A stretch of DNA of 64,000 bases from NCBI RefSeq assembly GCF_000763905.1, contig NZ_JRKN01000004.1, forward strand, positions 1 to 64,000, given 5' to 3'. Below the pieces are notes generated by a model. The model ran no database searches, had not been told where the DNA came from, and saw nothing but the letters and a program-made list of their open reading frames with translations. Positions 46,732-55,243 of this stretch are shown piece by piece; positions within the stretch are counted from its first letter, which is position 1, and each line of letters opens with the position of its first letter. Origin of the DNA: Paracoccus halophilus. GTDB lineage: Bacteria > Pseudomonadota > Alphaproteobacteria > Rhodobacterales > Rhodobacteraceae. Both the position numbers and the translations under genes were made by a program.

Positions 46732-47466
46732 GTGGATTTCGCCGGCCGCCGCATCTGGATCATCGGTGCCAGTGCGGGGATCGGCGCGGCGCTTGCCCGC
46801 GCGCTGGCGGATCGCGGCGCGCGGCTGGTCCTGTCCGCGCGCGATGCGGGCGCGCTGGACCGGCTCGCGACGGAATGCGGCGGGGCGCGGGTGCTTGCCC
46901 TCGATCTCGCGCGGGCCGAAGCGCTGGCCGAGGCCTGCGACGCCCTTGCCGCCGATGCGCCGCTGGATGCGGTGATCTGCACCGCCGCGCTTTATGATCC
47001 GGGCCGGGTGGCCGATCTCGACCCCGCCCGGGCCGAGGCGATGGTACGCGTCAACATCCTCGGCATGATGGAAGTGGCGCGGCTCTGCCCGCCGCTCTTG
47101 CGCGATGGCGGGCAATTGCTGCTGTTCGGCTCGGTCGCGGGCTATCTTGGCCTGCCGGGCGGTCAGCCCTATTCCGCGACCAAGGCGGCGGTGAACAACC
47201 TGGCCGAAAGTCTTGCGGTGGAACTGGCCCCCCGCATCGAGGTTAAGCTGGTCTGCCCCGGCTTCGTGCGCACGCGGCTGACGGCCAAGAACCGCTTCAC
47301 CATGCCCGCGATCATCACGCCCGAAGAGGCCGCCGGGCACGTCCTGCGCGGCATGAGCCGTCGCGGGTTCGAAATCCACTTTCCGCGCCGCTTCACCCTG
47401 GCGGTGAAGCTGCTGCGGATCCTGCCCTATGCCCTGTCGCTGCGCATCACCGGGCGCATGGGCTGA
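46732..47466 (+). CDS. Short-chain dehydrogenase/reductase
   Basis: A 244-residue SDR starting at GTG 46732, three bases after the chrR stop, so it belongs to the rpoE-chrR transcript. The cofactor motif is IWIIGASAGIGAALARAL, the catalytic Tyr-Lys is YSATK, and the Ser is likely in LLLFGSVAGYLG. The C-terminal extension is basic and hydrophobic (FTLAVKLLRILPYALSLRI), which suggests membrane association. SDR genes of this kind occur in sigmaE regulons of related bacteria; the substrate is probably lipid-derived (inference). Confidence 0.92.
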   Translation: MDFAGRRIWIIGASAGIGAALARALADRGARLVLSARDAGALDRLATECGGARVLALDLARAEALAEACDALAADAPLDAVICTAALYDPGRVADLDPARAEAMVRVNILGMMEVARLCPPLLRDGGQLLLFGSVAGYLGLPGGQPYSATKAAVNNLAESLAVELAPRIEVKLVCPGFVRTRLTAKNRFTMPAIITPEEAAGHVLRGMSRRGFEIHFPRRFTLAVKLLRILPYALSLRITGRMG

Positions 47467-47470
47467 GCGC

Positions 47471-47875
47471 TCAGGCCAGCCGGCCGGTCAGCGCGACCAC
47501 CCCCGCCCATGCGGAAAACCCGGTCAGCACCGTGCCCCAGAGCGTATCCGCGACGACCTGCTGCCAGGACCAGTCGGCAAGCGTGGCGTAATTGGTCATC
47601 TCATAGGTTCCGTAGCAGAGAAATCCCAGCACGAGCCCGCCAAGAAGCGCCTGCACCGGCTCGCCGGTTCTGAGCGCCGACCAGGACACCATCCACAAGA
47701 GCCCCGCGACATAGACCAAGTAGAACACCGCCGCCGGCCCGAGCCGCAGCGGCTCGGCCAGCAGGTGGCCGACATGGCGATCAAAGACCGGGCGTATCAG
47801 GAACCGGATGCCGATGATGTCGAGCCCGAGGAACACCCCGGCGGTGATCAGATAGAGGAGCAGGGCTTGCAGCAT
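47471..47875 (-). CDS. DUF2177 family membrane protein
   Basis: A 134-residue protein with four predicted membrane helices. Recognisable family segments are YLITAGVFLGLDIIGIRFLIRP near the N-terminus and YGTYEMTNYATLADWSW in the third part. Function is unknown. DUF2177 genes often accompany sigmaE-ChrR loci. No TGATCC-N16-CGTA match was found upstream of this one, so its regulation is open. It converges with the SDR gene. Confidence 0.88.
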   Translation of the reverse strand: MLQALLLYLITAGVFLGLDIIGIRFLIRPVFDRHVGHLLAEPLRLGPAAVFYLVYVAGLLWMVSWSALRTGEPVQALLGGLVLGFLCYGTYEMTNYATLADWSWQQVVADTLWGTVLTGFSAWAGVVALTGRLA

Positions 47876-48234
47876 CTCGTATCCTTGTCCTCATGGTGTC
47901 GATCGCATGTGTCACGCTCGATGGATCTGTGCCCACCCGGACGGCGTGTCCGCCGGAGGCCGGTTCAGGTATCGCGCGGCGGAGGCCCGGCCCATCGCAG
48001 CATTCTTTCGTGCTATACGCCCGCGCCGTCACCCCGGATCATTCGACAGCCGAAAAATGGATGAGATTCCGATTTTGCCCGACGCTCGGCGGGGGACCTT
48101 TCCCGGACCAGCGCTCGCGCCGGTTCGGCGGTGGAATGGATGAACCGGTCCCGCCCGTCGGGGGGCCAACCCCTTCGACGCTGAGCCGGCGTCTTTCCGG
48201 AACAGGCCCAGCCGCGCGGCCGCGCCGGGCCAAT
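47876..48234. other. Gene-free stretch between DUF2177 and the nucleotidase
   Basis: About 360 bases with no convincing coding frame. A plus-strand frame that crosses it runs on into the antisense of the nucleotidase gene and has no recognisable protein content. The promoter of the DUF2177 gene must lie at the left edge; a weak AGATCC is present but lacks a matching -10 element. At the right edge is the terminator of the nucleotidase gene. I see nothing else. Confidence 0.5.
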
Positions 48235-48263
48235 GAAAAAACAGCCGGGCCAGCCGGCTGTTT
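48235..48263 (-). terminator. Terminator of the nucleotidase gene
   Basis: AAACAGCCGG and CCGGCTGTTT (48239-48248 and 48254-48263) form a ten-base-pair stem with a five-base loop. On the minus strand it is followed by a run of T residues (48235-48240), which makes a good intrinsic terminator 28 bases after the stop codon. Confidence 0.88.
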
Positions 48264-48290
48264 CGATTGTTGCCGCTGCTGCGTCTGCGA

Positions 48291-50903
48291 TCAGCCCAGC
48301 AGGAATTCGTCCACCGCCGCATCCAGCGCCGCGCCGTCCTGATAGCCCAGGTTCACGATCCGAACGTCCATATCGCGGCCGGTATCGGCCTCGTCATAGG
48401 CGGTGTCCGCCGTGGCATGATTGTCCAGCAGATATTCGGCCAGCGCGTCCTGCTCGGTCCCGTCATCGGCAAAGGTCGCGTCGCCGCTCTGCACGCCGAG
48501 ATTCTCGATCGAGACAAAGTCGAATTCGTCGCCCGTCGGGAAGGGGTAGCCATCGCCGCCGGTGGACAGGAAGTCCAGCGTGACGACGCCGTATTCGCGC
48601 GTGGCATCGACCACCTCGCCGTCATCGACCAGAACCGCGCGCACCGCGCCGGTTTCGGGATCGACAAAGACCGCATCCTCGATCCGGTCGCCGGCTGCGG
48701 CGGTGGGGTCGAAGCTGAACTGGATCCCCGAAATCTGCGGAAAGCGGCCGTTGACATCGGGCAGCGCGCTGATGCCGTATTCCAGCAGTTCGACGATCTC
48801 GGCGGCGGTCAGCGTGCCGACGGCCAGATCGTTGTTGAAGGCCAGTGCGGTCTGGATGTCGTTCTGGCTGATGCCGCCCTCGGGGCGGATCTCATTGCCC
48901 TCGGCATCGTAGATCGCGGAATTGACGCCGCGCACGGCCTCGGTCTCGCCGGCGGGCACGGTGATCTCGCCGATCGAGGCGCGGATGCCGCCGCCGTTCT
49001 TGATCGACATCCAGACCTCGACATCGTCCTGGATCTCGTTGGCATAGGCCAGGTTCGCATCCGCCGTCAGGTTGCCCAGGTTGGTTTCCTGCACGCGCAC
49101 CCCGTCGGGATCGTCCGCCGCATCGGTGCCCGAGCGGTTGCCGTTCAGATAGACGTTCGAGATGCCGAAGACATTGCCCTGGGTCTCGACGATCTCGGCC
49201 AGGATATTGTCGGCGATCTCCTGGATCTCGGGGTCCACGAGATCCTCGGCGCCCAGATCGACCACGCCCTGATCGTCGGTCGCGAACACGCCCGAGACAT
49301 CCGCGTCATAGCTGGCCGGGATGATATTGCCATCCTCGTCGAAATCGACCACCAGACGGCCGACATAGCTGTAATTGCCGTCGGTATTGACGATCGCCGT
49401 GGTGGTGCCGCCGGCATTCTCGACAAAGATCGGATAGGTGCCCTGCGCGCTGTCGCCGTCGCGCAGGCGGTCGTTTTCATCGACCAGACGCGTGTTCGAG
49501 CCGCCGGCGACGATGACATCGACGTTTTCCAGCAGCGGCGCCAGCGCCTCTTCGATGCTGAGTTGCTGCATATGCGTGGCCAGCACCACCTTGTTCAGGT
49601 CGGGATTCGCGGCCAGCAGCGCGTCCACCTCGGCCTGGATGATTTCGGCCAGGGCGGCGATTTCCTCGGCGGTCGGAATGGTGTCGGCCCAGACCGGCAT
49701 CACGGTCACCTCGCCCGAGCTGGAGATCCGGCTCAGCGTGGGCGTGGTCGCGCCGATCACGGCGACCTGTTCACCGCCGGTCTCGATGATCACCGATGAG
49801 GTCACCGAATTGCCCTGCGGCGCCTGACCGCCCTCGACGGCCAGCGGCGCCAGATTGGGATCGGTCGAGAAATCCAGATTGGTCGAAAGATAGGGGAAGG
49901 CGGTGCCCCCGAAGCCTTCGGCGGCCGCGCCCGAGATCAGATCGGCCAGTACCTCGGTGCCCAGGTCGAAATCATGGTTGCCAAGCGCGATGGCGTCGAT
50001 GCCCAGTTCGTTCTGGATCAGGATGTCGGCGATGCCCGGCGCGCCATAGACGGCGGTCGAGGCGTCGAAGAACAGCCCCGGAATGAGCGCGTCGCCCGAG
50101 GTCACGGTCAGCACGCCATCGGCGCCCAGATCCTGATCGCGCAGCGCGTTCAGAACCGCCGACAGGTTCGGCGCGTCCTCGGTCGAGCTGGCATTGGCTT
50201 CCTGATCGGAAAAATGCAGCAGGTTCAGGCGGAAGGTGGTATCCTGATCGGCCACGGTCAGGGTCGCCTCATCCTCGCCGCCCTTGCCGTCCGAGACGGT
50301 ATAGGTCAGCTGGATCTCGCCGGCATCGTCGTATTTCTTGACGACGATCTCGCCATCCTCGTTGACCTTGGCCCAGCCCTGGACGTCGCCATCGTCGTCG
50401 CGCAGGATGACCTTGCAGTTCTTGTCGACCTTGATGCCGTTGATCTCGGTCACCTCAAGGCGGTTGCCGTCGGCATCGCTGTCATTGGCCAGCACATCGA
50501 CGGTGACCTTCTTGCCGTCGGCCAGCACGTAATCGTCGGCGGCGACCGGGTTTTCGTTCGTGGGCTCGGGGCGGTCGCAGCCGTCCTTGCCGCCGTGGCC
50601 CCATTTGTCGCGGCCGTGGCCGTCATGCCCGCCATGACCATTGTCCCGGCCATGGTCGTCATCCCGGCCGCCCCATTTGTCGCGGCCGTCATCCTTGTCG
50701 CGGCCGTGGTCGTCACGCCCGCCACGGCCCTTGTCCCGGCCGTGGTCGTCATCCCGGCCGCCCCATTTGTCGCGACCGTCATCCTTGTCGCGGCCGTCCC
50801 ATCTGTCCCTGCCGTGCCCGTCATCGGACCGGCGCCCGTCGCCTTTTCCGAAGTTTCCGCGACCGGTCCAGTCCCCGCCGAAAGCGCCGAATTTTGCAAA
50901 CAT
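48291..50903 (-). CDS. Large secreted metallophosphatase/5'-nucleotidase with GRD-rich repeat
   Basis: An 870-residue acidic protein from ATG 50903 (GGGGA upstream). Residues about 20-110 are a Gly/Arg/Asp/His-rich repeat region including two 30-residue tandem copies. A cadherin/VCBS-like domain follows (NPVAADDYVLADGKKVTVDVLANDSDADG to TYTVSDGKGGED, about 115-205). The phosphoesterase domain has LLHFSDQEANASS, VTSGDALIPG, ALGNHDFDLG, ATHMQQ and GGSNTRL, as in atypical extracellular alkaline phosphatases. The 5'-nucleotidase C-terminal domain has KNGGGIRASIG and STGGDGYPF. There is no N-terminal signal; acidity and the Ig-like domain suggest type I secretion (inference). Confidence 0.88.
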   Translation of the reverse strand: MFAKFGAFGGDWTGRGNFGKGDGRRSDDGHGRDRWDGRDKDDGRDKWGGRDDDHGRDKGRGGRDDHGRDKDDGRDKWGGRDDDHGRDNGHGGHDGHGRDKWGHGGKDGCDRPEPTNENPVAADDYVLADGKKVTVDVLANDSDADGNRLEVTEINGIKVDKNCKVILRDDDGDVQGWAKVNEDGEIVVKKYDDAGEIQLTYTVSDGKGGEDEATLTVADQDTTFRLNLLHFSDQEANASSTEDAPNLSAVLNALRDQDLGADGVLTVTSGDALIPGLFFDASTAVYGAPGIADILIQNELGIDAIALGNHDFDLGTEVLADLISGAAAEGFGGTAFPYLSTNLDFSTDPNLAPLAVEGGQAPQGNSVTSSVIIETGGEQVAVIGATTPTLSRISSSGEVTVMPVWADTIPTAEEIAALAEIIQAEVDALLAANPDLNKVVLATHMQQLSIEEALAPLLENVDVIVAGGSNTRLVDENDRLRDGDSAQGTYPIFVENAGGTTTAIVNTDGNYSYVGRLVVDFDEDGNIIPASYDADVSGVFATDDQGVVDLGAEDLVDPEIQEIADNILAEIVETQGNVFGISNVYLNGNRSGTDAADDPDGVRVQETNLGNLTADANLAYANEIQDDVEVWMSIKNGGGIRASIGEITVPAGETEAVRGVNSAIYDAEGNEIRPEGGISQNDIQTALAFNNDLAVGTLTAAEIVELLEYGISALPDVNGRFPQISGIQFSFDPTAAAGDRIEDAVFVDPETGAVRAVLVDDGEVVDATREYGVVTLDFLSTGGDGYPFPTGDEFDFVSIENLGVQSGDATFADDGTEQDALAEYLLDNHATADTAYDEADTGRDMDVRIVNLGYQDGAALDAAVDEFLLG
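50613..50792 (-). repeat. Two tandem 90-base coding repeats in the nucleotidase gene
   Basis: Two head-to-tail copies of a 90-base unit (50792-50703 and 50702-50613) encode the 30-residue block beginning RDKDDGRDKWGGRDDDHGRD. The first 20 residues are identical in both copies. Shorter degenerate GRD/GHD units flank them on both sides. The period of 90 is a multiple of three, so copy number can change without breaking the frame. Confidence 0.85.
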
Positions 50904-51139
50904 CCGTTTTTCCCCAAAAAACAAGAAATCAGCCCGTTTCTGAGAGGCAGCCTCATCAGAAGGACATGGTGGCGGTCACTCTGCGACACGCCGATGAACC
51001 GGACATGAAGATTATGTAACCGGATCATGGGGCCGGGCGGTGTTCGGGCGCCCGCGTCCCGGATATCGAAACATGGGTCCCAGATCGGCCGAAGCCGCCA
51101 TGTCATTTGTCAGTCAGGAGGATGGAGAGGCGGGGGTAT

Positions 51140-52324
51140 TCAGTAAGTCTCGATATGCAGCCGACCCTCGTCGCACATCTGCAGGCGCAGCGCCGGCCAG
51201 TCCAGATCATGGCGGGCGCAGATCTCGGCCATGGCGGTCTCGACCCCCTCTTCCAGCCCGCGCAACCCGCAGACATAGATATAGGTCTTGGGGTTGCGCA
51301 GCGCGTCGGCGACCAGGTCATGGCGCTGCAGCAGCCGGTCCTGGACATATTCGCGCTCAGCCGCCGGCTGCCGCGAATAGACCAGTTCGCGGTGCAGTTG
51401 CGATTGCAGCAGGCGCTGCAGCGGACCGAAATAGGGCAGTTCCTCGGGCGTGCGGGCGCCGAAGAACAGATACATGCGGCCCGGCTCGGGCGCGGTGCGG
51501 CGGCGGCGCAGCGAAAAGGCCCTAAAGGGCGAGACGCCGGTGCCGGTGCAGATCATCAAGAGATCGGTGGTCGGGTCGTCCGGCATCAGATAGGTCGAGC
51601 CGAAAGGCCCGATCACGTCCAGCCGGTCGCCTACGGCCATGTCGCACAGCCAGTTCGAGGCCAGCCCGGGTTGCCCGTCCGACCGCATCACCCGCTTGAC
51701 CGTCAGGCTCATATTGTTGGTATTGGGCTTTTCGCCGTCGCGCGGGCTGGCCACGGAATAGAGCCGCATCGCATGGGGCCGGCCCTCGGCATCGGTGCCG
51801 GGGGGAAGGACGCCGATGCTCTGCCCCTCCAGATAGGGAAAGTATTCAGAGCCGAAATCCAGAATGATGTGATGCACGTCGCTGTCGGTGCCGCTTTCGG
51901 TGATGCGGGCATTGCCGGTCACGGTGGCATGGGCCGGATCGGCGCGGGTATAGACATTGACCTGCGGATGCGCGGCGCTGGCGGGGGCGCGGGCGGCGCC
52001 GCCCATGGCGCCGGCGGCGCGGGCAAGAAGGTCGGCGGCCTCGTCGTCGAAGGCATCGGGCGGCGCCACATCCGCCGCAGCCGGGCGCGGGGGCAGAAAC
52101 TGCCAGCCATGCTGTTCGTCCAGCGTAAAGGGCGTCTCGACATCGAACCAGTTGTCGATGGCGCCGGTCGGGCAGGGCCGCACGCATCTCATGCAGAAAT
52201 TGCAGATATCGACATTCACGACATAGTTGCGGTCATGGCTGATCGCCCCGGTGGGACAACGCGTTTCGCAGGTGTTGCACCGGATGCAGATTTCGGGATC
52301 GATCAGATGCTGGCGGATGGTCAT
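51140..52324 (-). CDS. boxA: BoxA: reductase component of benzoyl-CoA 2,3-epoxidase
   Basis: A 394-residue iron-sulfur flavoprotein. Two ferredoxin clusters lie at the N-terminus (CIRCNTCETRCP and CNFCMRCVRPCP). A linker of about 70 residues follows, then an FNR-type FAD domain (MRLYSVASPR) and an NADPH domain (MICTGTGVSPFRAF; YIYVCGLRGLEEG). BoxA passes electrons to the di-iron epoxidase BoxB in aerobic benzoate degradation. boxB, boxC and the benzoate-CoA ligase are all absent here, so the gene is an orphan in this window. It looks intact. Confidence 0.9.
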   Translation of the reverse strand: MTIRQHLIDPEICIRCNTCETRCPTGAISHDRNYVVNVDICNFCMRCVRPCPTGAIDNWFDVETPFTLDEQHGWQFLPPRPAAADVAPPDAFDDEAADLLARAAGAMGGAARAPASAAHPQVNVYTRADPAHATVTGNARITESGTDSDVHHIILDFGSEYFPYLEGQSIGVLPPGTDAEGRPHAMRLYSVASPRDGEKPNTNNMSLTVKRVMRSDGQPGLASNWLCDMAVGDRLDVIGPFGSTYLMPDDPTTDLLMICTGTGVSPFRAFSLRRRRTAPEPGRMYLFFGARTPEELPYFGPLQRLLQSQLHRELVYSRQPAAEREYVQDRLLQRHDLVADALRNPKTYIYVCGLRGLEEGVETAMAEICARHDLDWPALRLQMCDEGRLHIETY

Positions 52325-52385
52325 GGCCCAGTGCCCGCGCCGGCCCGTTGAACGAGGTCAGCAGGCCGGCGCGGCCGTTTCCCGG

Positions 52386-52871
52386 TCAGGCCGCCACGGC
52401 GCTGTCATGGATTGCGGCGGCCAGATCGTCCAGCGTCGCATGCTGCGCATTGGCCATGTCCAGCGCGCCCTGCAGATGCGATGCGGCCGGCAACCCCTTG
52501 GCCCTGGCCCATGCGCCAAGCGTGTTGAAACGCGCGATCTCGTAATGCTGGATCGCCTGCAGACAGGCCAGCAGGCCCGCATCCTGCAACGCCCCCTTGC
52601 CCTGACCGTCATTCAGCACGTCCTCGGTCTCCTGCAGCAGGCCCAGGATCGCCTCGCAGGTCACGCCCTCGGGCTTCTGGTCAAGCGCCTTGAAGGCCTC
52701 TTCCAGACGGGCGATCTGCTGCCGGGTCTCGTCCGCGCGGCCCTGAAGCACCGCCCCTAGCCTGCCGTCATCGGCGGCGGCGGCCAGTTCCGGCAGCATC
52801 TTCAGGATCGACTGCTCGGCGAAATACATGTCCTTGAGGAAATGCATGAACAGGTCGTTGAATGTCTTCAT
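52386..52871 (-). CDS. DUF892 (YciE/YciF-like) ferritin-like protein
   Basis: A 161-residue four-helix protein from ATG 52871, which has GGAGGAG upstream. The start KTFNDLFMHFLKDMYFAEQSILKMLPELA and the later QAIQHYEIARFNTLGAWAR carry the acidic and His residues of the ferritin-like di-metal site. The family is linked to general stress protection; exact function is unknown. It lies 61 bases from boxA on the same strand and may be co-transcribed with it. Confidence 0.88.
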   Translation of the reverse strand: MKTFNDLFMHFLKDMYFAEQSILKMLPELAAAADDGRLGAVLQGRADETRQQIARLEEAFKALDQKPEGVTCEAILGLLQETEDVLNDGQGKGALQDAGLLACLQAIQHYEIARFNTLGAWARAKGLPAASHLQGALDMANAQHATLDDLAAAIHDSAVAA

Positions 52872-52907
52872 GGGTTCTCCTCCCCCGTGGCTGGGCACGA
52901 CCGGACG

Positions 52908-52953
52908 CCGCCCTGAAGGCGCCGCCATGCCCCGGTGTCAGGCTTCAGGGCGG
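52908..52953. other. Eleven-base-pair stem-loop between cupin and DUF892 genes
   Basis: CCGCCCTGAAG (52908-52918) and CTTCAGGGCGG (52943-52953) are perfect inverted arms separated by 24 bases. The stem-loop follows the bicupin stop and precedes the DUF892 start. No T-run follows, so it may be a weak terminator, a processing site or an operator. Confidence 0.4.
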
Positions 52954-52997
52954 TAAGGCCGGGGCGGAGCGGATCCGCCTCGGCCCGTGTCATGACC

Positions 52998-53945
52998 TTA
53001 CGCGGCCTCGAACTTGACCAGTTCGGGCGAGCCGGAACCTACAATGTACCACACCGTCGCATGGCCCGCACCATTGTTGCGGAACCAGTGCTTGCGTCCG
53101 GCCGGCGTCTTGACCAGATCGCGCGGGCCAAGCTCGATCTCGACCTTCTCGCCGTTTTCCTCCCAGCCGACGGTCAGGCTGCCTTCCAGCACCAGGAACG
53201 CGTCTTCGACATCGCGGCTGAAGGGCTTGACGCCGACGCGCGAGGGGATGCCCAGCATCTCCTTGCGGCAGGTATCGACCTCGACCCCGCCCGGGCCGCA
53301 ATAGATCTTGCGGCTGAAGCCGGCATCGTCCCAATGGGTCTTCAGCTCGGAATGGCGGACGACATATTTCGCTATCAGCTGCTGTAGCGGATGGCTGCTG
53401 GTGCGGTCGAAGACCTGGGTCCTGCCGGGCTGGGCGCCGAAGGCGCGGGCCAGTTCCGGGGGATGCTCCTTGGGGTGGTAGTGATAGACCGGCGGCAGCG
53501 GCTTGCCGACATCGACCGAGATCGACATCATCACCGGCTCGACCCCGTCCACGCGAAAGCCGTGGCCGATCTCGCGGACGTTCAGGATCATGTCCTTGGG
53601 GCCCAGATTGACCTCGACCACATCGCCGTCCTTTTCCCAGCCGACGATCAGCGCGCCGTCGATGATCAGAAAGCTTTCCTCGATCTCGTGGCTGTGGCAG
53701 GCGGCGTATTTGCCCGGCTCCTTGTAGATCAGCGACAGGGTGAAATTGTCGGGCTTCAGCGTGGTGTTGTCGCCCACCTTGGGCGAGCCGCCGGCGCCGA
53801 TATAGCGCATCTGAGCGCGCGACAATTCGTCGAAGCCGACATTGGAGGGGAAGGCCTTCCAGTCGAACTGCTTATCGGTAAAGCGTCCGGTATGGGCCCT
53901 CAGCTCATCGGCAAGGGTCTGAAGTTTCGTGTCCTGTACGGTCAT
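52998..53945 (-). CDS. Bicupin protein
   Basis: A 315-residue protein with two cupin domains. The first is centred on GKYAACHSHEIEESFLIIDGALIVGWEKDG (residues about 75-110); the second is centred on VKPFSRDVEDAFLVLEGSLTVGWEENG (about 235-270), where fewer metal-binding His are left. It begins MTVQDTKLQTLADELRAHTGRFTDKQ, with AAGGTG upstream. Bicupins include ring-cleaving dioxygenases, but this one lacks the gentisate dioxygenase pattern, so I do not assign an activity. Its place among aromatic-type genes suggests a catabolic role. Confidence 0.8.
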   Translation of the reverse strand: MTVQDTKLQTLADELRAHTGRFTDKQFDWKAFPSNVGFDELSRAQMRYIGAGGSPKVGDNTTLKPDNFTLSLIYKEPGKYAACHSHEIEESFLIIDGALIVGWEKDGDVVEVNLGPKDMILNVREIGHGFRVDGVEPVMMSISVDVGKPLPPVYHYHPKEHPPELARAFGAQPGRTQVFDRTSSHPLQQLIAKYVVRHSELKTHWDDAGFSRKIYCGPGGVEVDTCRKEMLGIPSRVGVKPFSRDVEDAFLVLEGSLTVGWEENGEKVEIELGPRDLVKTPAGRKHWFRNNGAGHATVWYIVGSGSPELVKFEAA

Positions 53946-53982
53946 GGTTCACCTTTTTTCAGAAGGGTTGCGGATAATTTCG

Positions 53983-54945
53983 TCACGCCGCCGGGGCGGC
54001 ATCGGGGATCGGGACGGACCAGGCGTCATAGCCATAGACCCAGTCGGCATTGCCGCCCTCTTTCAGCCATTCATTGGCCAGCGAGCGCTCTTGCACGCGG
54101 CTGGTGCGCGGGATGCGCACCGCCTGGTAATGCCGCAGCGCGGCGGGGATGCCTTGGGCATCGACGCCCCCGAGGGCCCGCGAGAGCACGACCGCATCCT
54201 CGATCGCCATGCAGGCGCCCTGTGCCATGAAGGGCACCATCGGATGCGCCGCATCGCCCAGGAGCGCGACCGAACCGCGCGACCATTCGGCCATCGGCTC
54301 GCACACATGCAGGGCCGAGCGGGTGACCTCGGTGCAGGCGGCCAAAAGCGCCCGCGCCTCGGGGTGGAAATCGGCGAATGCCGCGCGCAATTCGGCCACA
54401 TCGCCGGGCAGGGTCCAGCCCTCTTCGGTCCAGTCGTCCTGCCCGGTGGTGGCAAAGACAAAGATCTCCTCGCCCCGGCTCAGCGGGAAGGTGACGATCT
54501 GCCGGTCCGGCGTCGGCCCCCACCATTTGGTAAAGCTGTCCAGATTGGGCAGATCGGCCACCGCCGCGCGCGGCACCACCGCGCGCCACGAGATCAGGCC
54601 GGTAAAGCGTGGATCGTCCTCGCCGAACAGCGCCCGGCGCACCGGCGAATGGATGCCGTCGGCCTCGCCCAGACCGTGATCGCGGTCCCCGGCCAGCCCG
54701 GCGGCCAGCACGACGGCGTCATAAGCCCCGCGCAGCGCCTCCAGCGTGACGTCGCGCCCCAGCGAGACATTGCCAAAGAACCGCGCGCCCTGACGTTCGA
54801 AGATACGCTCGAACTGGCGGGTGATGGCCTTGCTGCCCTGATGGTCGGCGGCCACGCCATAGCGCACGAGGCCAAAGGGAACCGGCAGCGAATCATAGAC
54901 ATCCACGGCCCAGTCGGGACGCGCCTTCAACAGGCCCTGTGCGGT
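53983..54945 (-). pseudogene. Chimera: ferredoxin-NADP reductase fragment fused to FAD-monooxygenase C-terminus
   Basis: A continuous frame joins two unrelated flavoproteins. Its first part (about 54945-54690) matches adrenodoxin/FprA-type reductases: LLKARPDWAVDVYDSLPVPFGLVRYGVA, GNVSLGRDVTLEALRGAYDAVVLAAG; the N-terminal FAD fingerprint is missing, cut by an IS fragment. From about GIHSPVRRALFG (near 54670) it becomes the C-terminal half of a salicylate-hydroxylase-type monooxygenase, with GDAAHPMVPFMAQGACMAIEDA. The splice falls where both families have a GIHS-like segment, which suggests recombination at short homology. Neither enzyme is complete, so I call it a pseudogene. Confidence 0.75.
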
Positions 54946-55125
54946 AAAGCGATCCGCAAGATCAAGCGTGACTACGACAGACACGTCTACAGATGGCGGC
55001 ATCTGATCGAAAAATTCTTCGCAAAGATCAAGGAATTCCGGGCCATAGCCACGCGCTGCGAAAAGACGACCTGCAGCTATGCCGCCAACTGGCATCTCGC
55101 CGCGACCATGATCGCATCACGCTGA
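54946..55125 (+). mobile_element. Truncated IS5-type transposase (C-terminal remnant)
   Basis: The last 55-60 residues of a DDE transposase remain: KIKRDYDRHVYRWRHLIEKFFAKIKEF then RAIATRCEKTTCSYAANWHLAATMIASR, ending at 55125. The catalytic Glu region is present but the first two acidic motifs and the left end are gone. The left breakpoint, about 54945, coincides with the start of the broken reductase fragment on the other strand. A right-hand terminal repeat was not confirmed. Confidence 0.8.
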
Positions 55126-55243
55126 ATGTCCACGGGGCCCAAGGGGCAGGGCGCGGTGCAGGGCTTCGCCGGAACCTGCTTGGAGGCCGTGGGTTATTGT
55201 TCATTATAGAAACATTCGTTCCAAATTTTGCAGGCCGTTGCAG

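Noticed and set aside
47365-47377. GGGTTCGAAATCC, resembling a tRNA T-arm
   Set aside because: It lies inside the SDR coding sequence and no acceptor or anticodon stem surrounds it. No tRNA was found in the window.
47876-47990. A sigmaE promoter for the DUF2177 gene
   Set aside because: AGATCC is found on the minus strand but the matching CGTA element at 16-17 bases is missing.
47893-48342. A 149-codon frame in the gap before the nucleotidase gene
   Set aside because: No domain, ends inside the antisense of the nucleotidase, and passes through its terminator.
52998-53945. Gentisate 1,2-dioxygenase identity for the bicupin
   Set aside because: Two cupin domains and an aromatic-type context fit, but the gentisate dioxygenase His motifs are not present, so only bicupin is claimed.
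53929-55125. A 398-codon plus-strand frame ending in the transposase tail
   Set aside because: Only the last 55-60 residues are transposase; the rest is antisense to the flavoprotein chimera.
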